From NCBI RefSeq assembly GCF_003390925.1, contig NZ_QUBS01000088.1:62001-126000 (forward strand): 64,000 bases of DNA, given 5' to 3'. This DNA comes from Trinickia diaoshuihuensis. GTDB lineage: Bacteria > Pseudomonadota > Gammaproteobacteria > Burkholderiales > Burkholderiaceae. Within the stretch, counting starts at the first letter, position 1. Each line of letters starts with the position of its first letter. The notes under the pieces are model-generated. The model made no database searches and was not told where the DNA came from. It saw only the letters and a list, made by a program, of their open reading frames with translations. The position numbers and the translations under genes were made by a program. Below, piece by piece: positions 54,700 to 64,000 of this stretch.

Positions 54700-55527
54700 A
54701 TGTATCGTACTAGCCGTCGCCGGAGAGAGAACTTGGCACGCTGTTCTTCCCGGAAGAAGAACAGACGACTCACCCAGAAACACGGAACGCTTGGCAAGCC
54801 TCTTCTTCGGATGAAACCGCTACGCATCGTCTGCGCGACACAACATAAACAGCGCGACTTTCTCACGCACACGCCGTTGGGCCAGTCGCTTGTGACCCAC
54901 CAATTTCTCAATCCTCTGAGCACTGCCATCTGCTCGGACCACAAACTAACGCGGGCAATGGCATACAACCGCGCGATTGAGGCGGCCCGCACTGATCCGG
55001 CCATTCTCGTATTCGTCCATGACGATGTTCACCTGCTCGATTTCAATTGGCAGGACAAGATTCGCGAAGGCGTCCACGCATACGACGTGATGGGCGTGGT
55101 CGGCAATGTGCGCGTTCCGCCACGTCATACGGGTTGGTCGTTCGTGGACGAGCAGTTCATGCAGGACGACCCGCAGAACCTAAGCGGGATCGTCGGGCAC
55201 GGACGGGGGTTTCCCTGCGCGGTTACGCGCTACGGCGCTCCAGGCAAGCGCGTCAAACTTCTTGACGGCTTCTTGATTGCAGTCGACAGCGAGACGCTGA
55301 TTGAAAGCGATCTGCGCTTCGATGAACGGCTACGGACCCACTTCTACGATCTCGACTTCTGCCTTCAGGCCGACGCACGCGGACTAGCCCTGGGCACGTG
55401 GCCGCTTTCTGTCGTGCAGGAGAGCCCCGGCGCATTCGATTCCACCGCGTGGCGGGAAGACTTCGACCGCTACCGCAGCAAATACGCACGCCGCCCTATC
55501 AAGACACACCAGCTCCATCAGCAGTAG
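54700..55527 (+). CDS. StrF-domain glycosyltransferase (GT2-like)
   Basis: A 275-residue protein whose core (from about residue 38) matches the StrF/Glyco_tranf_2_5 family: the nucleotide-sugar strand LRIVCATQHKQRDF, the AICSDHKLTRAMAYNRAIEA segment, the metal motif LVFVHDDVHLLD (D-D-V), VVGNVRVPP, LLDGFLIAV and HFYDLDFCLQA. It would transfer a sugar from a nucleotide donor. The ATG at 54700 is kept because AGGAA lies eight bases upstream, which gives a very basic 37-residue lead; ATG 54811 (MKPLRIVCATQ) fits the domain better but has no clear ribosome site. It is followed by a secreted peptide and a Ser/Thr-rich adhesin, so protein or surface-glycan glycosylation is the likely job. Confidence 0.78.
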   Translation: MYRTSRRRRENLARCSSRKKNRRLTQKHGTLGKPLLRMKPLRIVCATQHKQRDFLTHTPLGQSLVTHQFLNPLSTAICSDHKLTRAMAYNRAIEAARTDPAILVFVHDDVHLLDFNWQDKIREGVHAYDVMGVVGNVRVPPRHTGWSFVDEQFMQDDPQNLSGIVGHGRGFPCAVTRYGAPGKRVKLLDGFLIAVDSETLIESDLRFDERLRTHFYDLDFCLQADARGLALGTWPLSVVQESPGAFDSTAWREDFDRYRSKYARRPIKTHQLHQQ

Positions 55528-55566
55528 AGCTACGCAGTCACCAAATCGCAATTCAGGGAAACACAA

Positions 55567-55731
55567 ATGAAAGACATGCGGCAAGCTGTGACCAAACGTC
55601 TGCCCATCATCCTCGCAATCGCCGCGGCAGCTATCGCAGCCACCTCCGATGCGACTAGCACTGCCGGTGCGAATACCTCGGACACCATAAGCTCAGGCAA
55701 TCCCTCAAGCACGGCCATCGCGACGGACTAA
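55567..55731 (+). CDS. 54-residue secreted peptide of the adhesin locus
   Basis: A short gene with AGGGA eight to nine bases before its ATG. The product begins basic (MKDMRQAVTKRL), has a hydrophobic core (PIILAIAAAAIAA) that fits a Sec signal peptide with cleavage near ATS-DA, and ends in a Ser/Thr/Ala/Gly-rich stretch of about 28 residues (DATSTAGANTSDTISSGNPS). It lies 39 bases after the glycosyltransferase, so the two are probably one operon. I do not recognise a family. The mature part resembles the composition of the adhesin stalk and could be another glycosylation target; that is speculative. Confidence 0.6.
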   Translation: MKDMRQAVTKRLPIILAIAAAAIAATSDATSTAGANTSDTISSGNPSSTAIATD

Positions 55732-55936
55732 AGCCACTTAAACATTCTTAACCATCTGTAGCGAGAAATACACAGTCACATATTTTTGGAATTCGAAAAA
55801 CCCGTATCGACGCCGGAATTTTCGTCTTTACCTCCAGCTAATGATTTCGTAGCAACACGCCGCACCGCCTCGACGCGTAAGGACGACGCGAATTTCATTC
55901 ATGTATAGCACCTGACTTCAAACTTCAATTTAAGTA

Positions 55937-56011
55937 ACTCAAATCAATTCCTGATTAACTCATTTACTCTCTCACTCATATACGTTTTTTATGCAGTTTA
56001 CGCTAGGATCA
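55937..56011 (+). promoter_or_regulatory. ACTC-box promoter of the trimeric autotransporter
   Basis: ACTC occurs at 55937, 55958, 55966 and 55974; the last three step by exactly eight bases with four-base AT/CT spacers. A TAGGATCA core is at 56004-56011. From AGGATCA the boxes are at -68, -47, -39 and -31. Two GAGT boxes follow at 56025 and 56035, in the probable leader. Together with about 110 more bases this leads to the adhesin ATG at 56150. The remainder of the 55732-56149 gap contains no gene. Confidence 0.65.
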
Positions 56012-56149
56012 TTTCGGAGATTTTGAGTAACCAGGAGTGAATCGAATTACACGCACAAACCTCCCTGTGCGTGAACGCGGTGGCTGTCGCGGGAGAGAAC
56101 GGGGCGCATTGCTGTAGGCGCGCAAACCTTCGTCAACAGGAATCAGAGA

Positions 56150-59100
56150 ATGAATAAGAACTATCGATCCATATGGAACGATGCTCTCGGCGCGTGGGTC
56201 GCTGTCTCCGAACTGGATACAGCGCGCGGCAAAAGCGCCAGCAGTGTCGTCACCAGTTCACCGGGTACGGGTGCCAACGTCATAGGCGGCATCGTGGATG
56301 GCTTGATGGACGGCATGCCTGCACTTAGTGTGCTGACTGTCGCAGCAGTCGCGGTTGCGGCTGGTTTGACCGCGCCGGATCGGGCATACGCACAGAATGC
56401 CGTTTATCAGGGCACGGGGTGCACGGCTGCAAACACATCGTTCGGCGCGAACCTGAATGATGTTGCACTCGGCTGTAACGTCACAGCTTCGGGTACCAAT
56501 GCGAGCGCCGTAGGTTTTAGTAGCCTCGCCTCGGGCGGCGGATCAATTGCGGTCGGTGCTGGCTCTACCGCATCAGGCATTAATTCTGCCGCAATGCTGG
56601 GAACTGCATCGGGCGGAAATACCGTGGCGGTCGGTATCGCGTCCGTAGCGACAGGCTCTTCTGGTTCCGCTGCCTTCGGTGCGCATGCTAGCTCCACTGC
56701 TGCAAACGCGGTTGCGATCGGCATCTATTCCACTGCCGCAGGCGGCGCAGCATCCGTCGTTGGTGCGGGTGCATCAGCAAGCGCCGACTACGCGACCGCC
56801 GTAGGTGCAAATGCGTACGGTAACGGTTTAAGGAGTACATCGGTAGGCCGACTTGCGAACACGCTCGGCGATGACTCAACCGCCGTAGGCGGACAGGCTA
56901 CCGCTTCGGGCAGCGCTTCTATGGCTGTCGGTTTTGGTGCAGTCAGCAACAGCTTGAATTCGCTCGCCGTGGGCAGTAGCTCACTTGCGGGGGCGCAGAA
57001 CGCAACCGTGCTCGGCATGAATTCGACAGCCGGGGCCGTGAACGCCGTGGCAGTAGGCGTGTCGGCGCGCGCGGCAGGTCTGCGGTCCCTTGCGGAAGGT
57101 TCGGGCACCCAAGCCTATGGTAGCGACTCTTTCGCGGGCGGCACGAACGCCGTTGCCGGTGTAGCCGGTAGCACTACGATTGTTGATGACGTTGCACTCG
57201 GTCACGGCACGACGGCTATCGGCGGCAGTTCGACGGCTCTCGGTTCTGGCGCAACGGCCACTGGGTTCTCGAGTATTGCCCTCGGCGATTCGATAGCTTC
57301 CGGCCAAAATGCGTCAGCCTTTGCAAACGGTGCTACTGCGTCGAATTCTAATACGACAGCTATCGGTTCATTTTCCAAGGCGACCGGCGATGGCGCGATG
57401 GCAATCGGCAGTTCGGCAGTTGCTAGCAACACTAGCTCGCTTGCCCTTGGTAATGGCTCGAATTCATCGGGGGTCAACTCTGTCGTTGTCGGTACGTACG
57501 GTAGCGCGGCAGGCGACTTCAGTACGGCAATCGGTAACGGTTCCAAAGCGCTTGGCGATAAATCGCTCACGACGGGCCTGAATTCGACAGCCTACGGCAC
57601 AGGTGACTATGCAGCCGGTCGCGGTTCCGTTGCTGGCGTCAGCGGTAGTACGACGATTGCGGACGACATTGTGATCGGTAGTCTTGCGTCCAGCGTCGGC
57701 GGACAGTCCGTCGCGATTGGTATGCAATCTACTAGCAGCGGCGCGAATGCGATTGCAGTCGGCACGACTTCCACGGCATCGCAGGCCGATTCGGTTGCAA
57801 TGGGAAATACTGCCGCAGCAACGGGAGTCGGAAGCATGGCGCTGGGCGCCACTGCGGGAGCAACAGGAGCAAACGCAATTGGAATTGGAACTACAGCGAT
57901 TGCTTCAGGAAATCGGGCCGTTGCCCTCGGTTATGGCTCGACAGCATCAGGCGTCAATTCGTTCGCGTTTCTCGGAAATGCATCGGGCACGGGTGCAATT
58001 GCTATGGGCAACACGTCTTTAGCATCGGGGGCAAACGCATCTTTGGCAGTAGGTAACTTCTCGACCTCTTCCAATACGAACGCATCCGCTTTTGGTGTGT
58101 TCGCGACTGCATCAGGTGCAGCGGCAACCGTCGTCGGATCAGGTGCCAATGCAACCGGCGATTTTTCGACCTCGATGGGCGCAAATGCAGCAGCGGGCGG
58201 CGCAAATAGTACAGCGGTAGGCAAAAAGGCAACAACTACGGGAGCGGATTCAACGGCGCTGGGCGAAAACGCTACTGCTTCAGGCGCTGGTTCAATGGCG
58301 TCGGGTTTCGGCGCGTTGGCGAACGGTGCGAATTCTTTTGCTGGCGGTACGAATGCCGTCGCAGGTGCGGCTGGCAGCGCCTCAACCATCAACGACGTTG
58401 CACTCGGAAATGGCGCATCGGCGGTCGGCGGGAATTCCGTTTCGGTTGGTACCGGCGCTATCGCGTCAGCCGCAAATGCGATGGCGTTCGGTCAAGGTGC
58501 CACGGCAGCGAACGCTGGCAGCGTCGCGATCGGAAATGGTTCGATTACGGGCGCTGCCAATCCGACGCCGAACGGTGTAATCGGCGGCAAGACGTACACG
58601 TATGCTGGGGGCGCGCCGACGAGTGTGGTGAGCGTGGGCAAACCCGGCGCAGAGCGTCAGATCACGAATGTCGCCGCAGGTCGCGTCACCGGCACGAGCA
58701 CCGACGCGATCAACGGCTCGCAGCTCTTCGCAACGAATACGGCCATCGAGACGCTTTCGACCTCGACTTCGACTGCGGTATCAAGTTTGAGTACGGGCCT
58801 GTCCACGACGAATAGCAATCTCGATTCGCTGAGCACGTCTGCTTCGACCGGAATTTCCAGCCTTTCCACATCGGCATCGTCCCTTTCGACCGGCCTTTCC
58901 ACGACAAACAGCAATCTCGATTCGCTGTCCACTTCTGCATCGACGGGAATTTCGAGCTTGAGCACGGGCATCAGCTCCCTTTCGACTGGCGTGTCGTCGC
59001 TTTCGACGGGCCTTTCGACCACGAACAGCAACGTCGCTTCGCTGTCCACTTCGGCATCGACTGCTGTTAGCTCACTCTCGACGGGCGTTTCCAGTTTGTC

Positions 59101-62100
59101 CACGGGCGTTAGCTCGCTTTCGACGGGCGTGTCGTCCCTCAGCACCGGCGTGTCCAGCCTGAGCACCGGCCTTTCGACTGTCGCGAGCGGTGTAAATTCC
59201 CTGAGCACAGGCGTGTCGTCTCTTTCGACCGGTCTGTCCACGACGAATAGCAATGTGTCGTCGCTCAGCACGCTCGTTTCCACGATTGCCCCGCATTACG
59301 TGAGCATCAACGACAACGGCACGCAGCAAGGCAACTACGACAACAAGGGTGCGACGGGCGTAAATGCGATTGCCGTCGGTACGAACGCGACTTCGGCAGG
59401 CGCAAGCGCTGTTGCTCTCGGTGACGGTGCAACGGGCGCAGCAGCAAACTCAGTTGCAATCGGGCAGAACGCAGCAACGACGAATGCAGGCGATGTGGCT
59501 TTGGGCTCTGGTTCCGTTACGGCAGCAGCAAACCCGACTTCGGGCGCAACCATCGGCGGCAACGCATACACGTTCGCAGGCGCGAAACCGGCAAGCGTTG
59601 TCAGCGTCGGTGCGAAAGGCACGGAACGGCAAATTACCAACGTCGCGGCCGGTCAACTGAACGCGAACAGCACGGACGCTGTGAACGGTTCGCAGCTTAA
59701 TGCGACGAACCTGGCCGTCGATTCGCTCTCGACTTCGACCAGCACCGGCATTTCTTCGCTGTCCACGGGCGTATCGTCACTTTCGACTGGCGTTTCTTCC
59801 CTGTCCACGGTTGCCAGCTCCTTGAGCACGGGTGTGTCGTCACTCTCTACCGGTGTGTCGTCCCTCAGCACTTCCACTTCCACGGCGGTATCGAGCCTGA
59901 GCACAGGTGTTTCGTCGCTCAGTACTGGTGTGTCGTCGCTTTCGACAGTTGCCAGCTCGTTGAGCACGGGTGTTTCGAGCCTGAGCACAGGTGTGTCGTC
60001 ACTCAGTACCGGTTTGTCGTCGTTGAGTACTTCCGCATCCACCGGAATTTCGTCGCTCAGCACCGGAATTTCGGGCGTGACGAGTGCAATCGGGTCGCTC
60101 TCGACTTCCGCTTCAACCGGCACCAGCAGCCTGTCCACGGGCCTGTCCACGACGAACAGCAACGTGGCTTCCCTTTCGACCGTCGTTGATGCGAGCAAGA
60201 CGCACTACTACGACGTAAATGACAACGGCACTCACGGCGGCAACTACAACAACGATGGTGCAACCGGTGTCAACGCAATTGCGGCAGGCGTAGGCGCATC
60301 AGCAGGCGGCGCGAGTGCGGCAGCTGTCGGCTACAGTTCGCAAGCGCTGGCAGCTTCCAGCGTGGCTGTAGGCGACAGCAACACGGTTGCCGCAACGGCA
60401 GGCCCCGGCTCGGTCGCGATCGGTTCGAAATCGGCGGTGCTCAGCGGCAGCGCCGTTGCAATTGGCAATCAGCAAACCGCCAGCGGTAACGGCGCGGTCG
60501 CAATTGGTGATCCGGGCGTAGCAACGGGTACGGGTGCGGTGCAGATCGGCGCGAACAACACGGCAAACGGTGACGGTGCAGTCGCATTGGGCAATTCGAA
60601 CACCGCCACGGGCACGGGTTCGATCGCGCTAGGCAGCGCATCGACCGCAGCAGCAAACGGCGGTGTCGCCTTCGGTTCGGCTGCTGTCGCGACGAACGCT
60701 GGTGACGTTGCACTCGGTAGCGGTTCGGTGACGGCAGCTCCGAATCCGACGCCGAATGCAACGATTGGTGGCACGCAATACGCATTTGCCGGTGCGAACC
60801 CGCAAAGTGTCGTGAGCGTCGGCGCGAGGGGTTCCGAACGGCAAATCACGAACGTTGCAGCCGGCCAGCTCAGCACGGATAGCACCGACGCGGTAAATGG
60901 TTCGCAACTGAACGCAACCAACCTCGCCGTTGATTCGCTGAGCACGTCCACGAGCACGGGAATTTCCAGCCTGAGCACGGGTGTTTCATCGCTCAGCACG
61001 GGCGTTTCTTCCCTTTCGACTGGCGTTAGCTCGCTCTCGACCGGTTTGTCGTCGTTGTCCACTTCCGCAAGCACGGCAGTGTCGTCGCTTAGCACGGGTG
61101 CGTCGCAATTGTCGGGCTCGATTTCGACCGTCGCAAGCGGCCTGAATTCGCTGAGCACTTCGACTTCCACGACGGCAAGCTCGCTTTCGACCGGTGTGTC
61201 GTCCCTTAGCACTGGCGTGTCGTCGTTGAGCACGGGTGTTTCTTCGCTCTCGACTTCGACCAGTACGGCAATTTCGAGCCTCAGCACGTCCACATCGACT
61301 ACCGCAAGTTCGCTTTCGACGGGCGTAAGTTCCCTGAGTACCGGCGTTTCGTCGCTGTCCACGGTCGCAAGTTCTCTCAGCACGGGCGTTAGCAGTTTGA
61401 GCACGGGCCTTTCGTCGCTGTCCACCAGCACGAGCACGACGGCCAGCTCGTTGTCTACGGGTCTGTCGGGCGCAATCAGCAACATTTCGTCGCTGTCTAC
61501 GACCGCAAGCACGGGCATCAGTTCGCTCAGCACTGGTGTTTCGTCGTTGAGCACTTCGACTTCCACGATTGCAAGCTCGCTTTCAACAGCAATTTCCGCC
61601 AGCAAGACGCACTACTACTCCGTGAACGACAATGGCGTTCAAGGCGGAAACTACAACAACGACGGTGCGACGGGCGTAAATGCCCTTGCGGCTGGCGTCG
61701 GCGCAACGGCAGCGGGAGCGAGCGCAACGGCAATCGGTAATTCCGCGAATGCAGCCGGACAAAGCGGCGTCGCGGTTGGTGATAGCGCGCAGGCAACAGC
61801 AACGAATGCCGTCGCAATTGGTCAGGGCGCAACTGCATCGATCGCAAATTCCGTTGCGCTCGGCAATGGCTCCGTGACATCTGCGGCTGTTCCGACTTCG
61901 AGCGGCACGGTCGGCGGCAAAACGTACCAATACGCAGGCACGAACCCCACGGGCGTCGTCAGCGTTGGGGCTAACGGTTCAGAACGCCAGATCACGAACG
62001 TTGCAGCGGGCCAAGTCACGCAAAACAGCACGGACGCTATCAACGGTTCGCAGCTTTTTGCCACGAACAGCGCAATCGACACGCTTTCGACTTCCACGAG

Positions 62101-64000
62101 CACCGGAATTTCGAGCCTGAGTACGGGCGTTTCGTCGCTGTCCACCAGCACAAGCACGGCGGTTTCGAGCTTGAGCACTGGCGTGTCTTCGCTGTCTACC
62201 GGTGTTTCCTCGCTCAGCACTGGCTTGTCGTCGCTTTCCACGTCGGCATCGACGGGCATTTCTTCGTTGAGCACGGGCGTGTCTTCGCTCAGCACGTCGG
62301 CGTCCACGGGTATTTCTTCGTTGAGCGCTTCGACCAGTACCGGCCTGTCCACCGTCACGAGCGGGATTAATTCGCTTTCGACGGGTCTTTCGACAACCGA
62401 CAGCAACGTCGCATCGCTGTCCACGTCGGCAAGCACCGGGCTTTCTTCGTTGAGCACGTCCGCATCGACTGGAATTTCGAGCCTCAGCACGGGCGTTTCG
62501 AGCCTGAGCACTTCGACTTCCACGGCGGTTTCTAGCCTCAGCACTGGCGTGTCGTCGCTTTCGACGGGTGTTTCCAGCCTGAGCACTGGCGTGTCTTCGC
62601 TGTCTACCGGCTTGTCGTCGCTCTCGACTTCGGCATCGACTGGTATTTCGTCGTTGAGCACTTCGACCAGCACTGCCCTTTCGACGGTCACGAGCAATAT
62701 CGGTTCTCTGTCCACGGGCGTGTCCTCGTTGAGCACTGGTGTTTCGTCGTTGTCTACCGGCGTATCGTCGCTGAGCACGGGGATTTCTTCGCTTTCGACG
62801 GGTGTGTCTTCACTCAGCACCGCAACGTCGGCCAGCCTGTCCACGATCGCAAGCGGCATCAGCTCGGTTTCGTCTTCGACTTCCACGGGTCTTTCTACCG
62901 TGACGAGCGGAATCGGTTCGTTGAGCACGGGCCTGTCCAGCGCAACGAGTTCGCTGTCTACCGCGATTTCGGCCAGCAAGACGCATTACTACTCGGTCAA
63001 CGACAACAACGTCCAAGGCGCGAATTACAACAACGACGGTGCGACCGGGCTTAATGCAATCGCTGCTGGTGTCGGTGCAACGGCGGCAGGCGCGGCAGGT
63101 GTTGCAGTTGGCAATAATGCGAACGCCACGGGTGGAAATTCGGTTGCTGTCGGTTCGGGTGCTGTCGCCACGAATGCCGGCGATGTGGCCTTGGGTTCGG
63201 GCTCCATTACCGCTGCTCCGAATCCGACTGCGGGTGCCACGATCGGCGGAAATGCCTACACGTTCGCGGGTGCGAATCCGCAAAGCGTTGTGAGCGTGGG
63301 TGCGCCGGGTGCAGAGCGCCAGATTACCAACGTCGCCGCAGGCCAGATCACGAAGGACAGCACCGACGCGATCAACGGCTCGCAACTGTACGCGACCAAC
63401 ACGGCAATCGAAACGCTGTCCACGAGCACGAGCACGGGAATTTCCTCGCTCTCGACCGGCATTTCGTCCCTTTCGACTTCCACGAGCACCGGACTGTCGA
63501 CGGTAACAAGCGGTATCGGCTCACTCAGCACGGGTATTTCTTCGCTGAGCACGTCCACTTCGACGGGGCTGTCCACGGTCACAAGCGGAATTAATTCGCT
63601 CTCGACTTCGACTTCCATGGCGGTGTCGTCGTTGAGCACCGGCATTTCCGGCGTTACCAGTGCAATCGGCTCGCTGTCCACGTCGGCAAGCACCGGCATT
63701 TCCTCGTTGAGCACGGGCGTGTCGTCGCTCTCGACTTCGGCTTCGACCGGAATTTCGAGCGTCAGCGCAAGCGTCTCCACGGTCGCGAGCAGCGTTAATT
63801 CGCTGTCCACGTCCACGAGCACCGGTATGTCGTCGCTGTCTACCGGCGTTTCGAGCCTGAGCACGGGTATTTCGTCGCTTTCGACCTCGACTTCGACGGG
63901 TATTTCCTCGCTCAGCACGGGCGTGTCGTCACTCAGTACCGGAATTTCGTCGTTGAGCACTTCCGCATCGACGGGTATTTCTTCGCTGAGCACTTCGACT
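56150..64000 (+). CDS. giant trimeric autotransporter adhesin (type Vc), 3' end beyond window
   Basis: At least 2617 residues in one open frame. An extended signal peptide region ([20 protein letters not shown]) and a hydrophobic segment precede cleavage after AYA (residue 81). Residues about 85-824 form a YadA-like beta-roll head of alternating S-x-A-x-G / A-x-A-x-G repeats. Then five connector motifs (SVVSVG[14 protein letters not shown] and TDA-x-NGSQL) each lead into a low-complexity stalk; four short beta-roll domains starting HYY/HYV and containing ATGVNAIA separate the stalks. Stalks are built of SLSTGVS heptads and 11-residue [11 protein letters not shown] units. The membrane anchor lies outside the window. 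It would be exported by Sec, trimerise on the surface and mediate adhesion or aggregation. GAGAA before ATG 56150 is a modest ribosome site. Confidence 0.93.
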   Translation, partial: MNKNYRSIWNDALGAWVAVSELDTARGKSASSVVTSSPGTGANVIGGIVDGLMDGMPALSVLTVAAVAVAAGLTAPDRAYAQNAVYQGTGCTAANTSFGANLNDVALGCNVTASGTNASAVGFSSLASGGGSIAVGAGSTASGINSAAMLGTASGGNTVAVGIASVATGSSGSAAFGAHASSTAANAVAIGIYSTAAGGAASVVGAGASASADYATAVGANAYGNGLRSTSVGRLANTLGDDSTAVGGQATASGSASMAVGFGAVSNSLNSLAVGSSSLAGAQNATVLGMNSTAGAVNAVAVGVSARAAGLRSLAEGSGTQAYGSDSFAGGTNAVAGVAGSTTIVDDVALGHGTTAIGGSSTALGSGATATGFSSIALGDSIASGQNASAFANGATASNSNTTAIGSFSKATGDGAMAIGSSAVASNTSSLALGNGSNSSGVNSVVVGTYGSAAGDFSTAIGNGSKALGDKSLTTGLNSTAYGTGDYAAGRGSVAGVSGSTTIADDIVIGSLASSVGGQSVAIGMQSTSSGANAIAVGTTSTASQADSVAMGNTAAATGVGSMALGATAGATGANAIGIGTTAIASGNRAVALGYGSTASGVNSFAFLGNASGTGAIAMGNTSLASGANASLAVGNFSTSSNTNASAFGVFATASGAAATVVGSGANATGDFSTSMGANAAAGGANSTAVGKKATTTGADSTALGENATASGAGSMASGFGALANGANSFAGGTNAVAGAAGSASTINDVALGNGASAVGGNSVSVGTGAIASAANAMAFGQGATAANAGSVAIGNGSITGAANPTPNGVIGGKTYTYAGGAPTSVVSVGKPGAERQITNVAAGRVTGTSTDAINGSQLFATNTAIETLSTSTSTAVSSLSTGLSTTNSNLDSLSTSASTGISSLSTSASSLSTGLSTTNSNLDSLSTSASTGISSLSTGISSLSTGVSSLSTGLSTTNSNVASLSTSASTAVSSLSTGVSSLSTGVSSLSTGVSSLSTGVSSLSTGLSTVASGVNSLSTGVSSLSTGLSTTNSNVSSLSTLVSTIAPHYVSINDNGTQQGNYDNKGATGVNAIAVGTNATSAGASAVALGDGATGAAANSVAIGQNAATTNAGDVALGSGSVTAAANPTSGATIGGNAYTFAGAKPASVVSVGAKGTERQITNVAAGQLNANSTDAVNGSQLNATNLAVDSLSTSTSTGISSLSTGVSSLSTGVSSLSTVASSLSTGVSSLSTGVSSLSTSTSTAVSSLSTGVSSLSTGVSSLSTVASSLSTGVSSLSTGVSSLSTGLSSLSTSASTGISSLSTGISGVTSAIGSLSTSASTGTSSLSTGLSTTNSNVASLSTVVDASKTHYYDVNDNGTHGGNYNNDGATGVNAIAAGVGASAGGASAAAVGYSSQALAASSVAVGDSNTVAATAGPGSVAIGSKSAVLSGSAVAIGNQQTASGNGAVAIGDPGVATGTGAVQIGANNTANGDGAVALGNSNTATGTGSIALGSASTAAANGGVAFGSAAVATNAGDVALGSGSVTAAPNPTPNATIGGTQYAFAGANPQSVVSVGARGSERQITNVAAGQLSTDSTDAVNGSQLNATNLAVDSLSTSTSTGISSLSTGVSSLSTGVSSLSTGVSSLSTGLSSLSTSASTAVSSLSTGASQLSGSISTVASGLNSLSTSTSTTASSLSTGVSSLSTGVSSLSTGVSSLSTSTSTAISSLSTSTSTTASSLSTGVSSLSTGVSSLSTVASSLSTGVSSLSTGLSSLSTSTSTTASSLSTGLSGAISNISSLSTTASTGISSLSTGVSSLSTSTSTIASSLSTAISASKTHYYSVNDNGVQGGNYNNDGATGVNALAAGVGATAAGASATAIGNSANAAGQSGVAVGDSAQATATNAVAIGQGATASIANSVALGNGSVTSAAVPTSSGTVGGKTYQYAGTNPTGVVSVGANGSERQITNVAAGQVTQNSTDAINGSQLFATNSAIDTLSTSTSTGISSLSTGVSSLSTSTSTAVSSLSTGVSSLSTGVSSLSTGLSSLSTSASTGISSLSTGVSSLSTSASTGISSLSASTSTGLSTVTSGINSLSTGLSTTDSNVASLSTSASTGLSSLSTSASTGISSLSTGVSSLSTSTSTAVSSLSTGVSSLSTGVSSLSTGVSSLSTGLSSLSTSASTGISSLSTSTSTALSTVTSNIGSLSTGVSSLSTGVSSLSTGVSSLSTGISSLSTGVSSLSTATSASLSTIASGISSVSSSTSTGLSTVTSGIGSLSTGLSSATSSLSTAISASKTHYYSVNDNNVQGANYNNDGATGLNAIAAGVGATAAGAAGVAVGNNANATGGNSVAVGSGAVATNAGDVALGSGSITAAPNPTAGATIGGNAYTFAGANPQSVVSVGAPGAERQITNVAAGQITKDSTDAINGSQLYATNTAIETLSTSTSTGISSLSTGISSLSTSTSTGLSTVTSGIGSLSTGISSLSTSTSTGLSTVTSGINSLSTSTSMAVSSLSTGISGVTSAIGSLSTSASTGISSLSTGVSSLSTSASTGISSVSASVSTVASSVNSLSTSTSTGMSSLSTGVSSLSTGISSLSTSTSTGISSLSTGVSSLSTGISSLSTSASTGISSLSTST
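58739..59293 (+). repeat. adhesin stalk 1 (SLSTGVS heptads)
   Basis: Residues 864-1048. Mostly seven-residue [14 protein letters not shown] units mixed with 11-residue [22 protein letters not shown] units and an STTNSNLDS variant. Hydrophobic Leu and Val/Ile alternate at spacings 4 and 3, as in a coiled coil; nearly all other positions are Ser, Thr or Gly. Confidence 0.85.
59711..60202 (+). repeat. adhesin stalk 2
   Basis: Residues 1188-1351. Same heptad/11-residue design with two SLSTVAS units. Only an aspartate near the start and a DASK stretch just before the next head carry charge. Confidence 0.85.
60923..61609 (+). repeat. adhesin stalk 3
   Basis: Residues 1592-1820. Heptads with several [10 protein letters not shown] and SGLNS/SGAISN variants; ends in the conserved ISASKT before HYYSVN. 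Confidence 0.85.
62069..62983 (+). repeat. adhesin stalk 4, the longest complete one
   Basis: Residues 1974-2278. Heptads and 11-residue units with STVTSGINS and SVSSSTST variants; about 305 residues, with the same ISASKT end. Confidence 0.85.
63401..64000 (+). repeat. adhesin stalk 5, incomplete at the window edge
   Basis: Residues 2418 onward. Same unit types, with TVTSGIGS and SVSASVST variants; continues past the end of the window. Confidence 0.85.

Noticed and set aside
56407-63993. Long minus-strand open frames opposite the adhesin, up to about 385 codons, encoding Val/Leu/Glu/Asp-rich repeats
   Set aside because: They are the reverse complement of the SLSTG and Ala/Gly repeats. No ribosome sites, no domain, and the repeat pattern follows the plus-strand protein exactly.
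56150-64000. CRISPR-like array suggested by dense short repeats
   Set aside because: The repeats are in one uninterrupted reading frame, vary by synonymous codons, and have no spacer/repeat periodicity of a CRISPR.

Overview
The window comes from a high-GC betaproteobacterium of the Burkholderiaceae (Burkholderia, Paraburkholderia, Trinickia or a close relative). The evidence is the GC-rich codon use, the DUF4148 protein, two MocR regulators, two GlxA/GbdR-type regulators, a complete soxBDAG set and an ESPR-type trimeric autotransporter. No rRNA, tRNA, CRISPR array, insertion sequence or prophage was recognised.

The first ~49 kb is mostly chromosomal metabolism. Three separated blocks form one pathway, choline to glycine betaine to sarcosine to glycine, serine and pyruvate. 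Block 1 (67-4373) has a DUF5943/V4R protein, an M19 dipeptidase, glyA and divergent gbdR; this arrangement normally adjoins dgcAB, which would lie off the left edge. Block 2 (12687-18859) has fdhA facing betB-betA and an MFS transporter, with no betI beside them. Block 3 (41074-49473) has soxB-soxD-soxA-soxG plus a FolB-like gene, sdaA, and a second GlxA-type regulator (SouR-like).

Between these blocks lie local regulator-target pairs with visible operators: an XRE/DUF1640 pair, two MocR regulators with divergent targets, TetR/GST, and a dmeRF-type Ni/Co efflux pair. A decayed patch (18681-20834) contains an HxlR gene that runs into its neighbour and 5'-truncated GST and GNAT genes. After it come a two-component system converging on an RND efflux operon, a molybdenum hydroxylase, an alcohol dehydrogenase with an AraC regulator, an aldo/keto reductase, a diguanylate cyclase, an MFS transporter and an M1 peptidase lipoprotein.

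From ~49.5 kb the sequence becomes accessory and less GC-rich. It holds a broken BrnT/BrnA module, a frameshifted AraC fragment, and a 5'-truncated gene coupled to a cupin and an acyl-CoA dehydrogenase. It ends in an adhesin island: two ribbon-helix-helix (RHH) proteins, one with a Lys/Ala-rich tail and an AT-hook-like motif; a StrF-type glycosyltransferase; a 54-residue secreted peptide; and a trimeric autotransporter adhesin of at least 2617 residues that runs off the right edge.

The most striking signals are in this island. ACTC/GAGT boxes occur upstream of every transcription unit from 52.6 kb on. In the glycosyltransferase and adhesin promoters they sit at identical offsets from a shared AGGATCA core, with an 8-bp step like that described for the RHH protein ParG. 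The adhesin stalks are almost uncharged SLSTGVS heptads mixed with 11-residue units, about half Ser/Thr, next to the glycosyltransferase gene. I infer an RHH-controlled, possibly glycosylated surface-adhesin system; this is a hypothesis from layout and motifs only.
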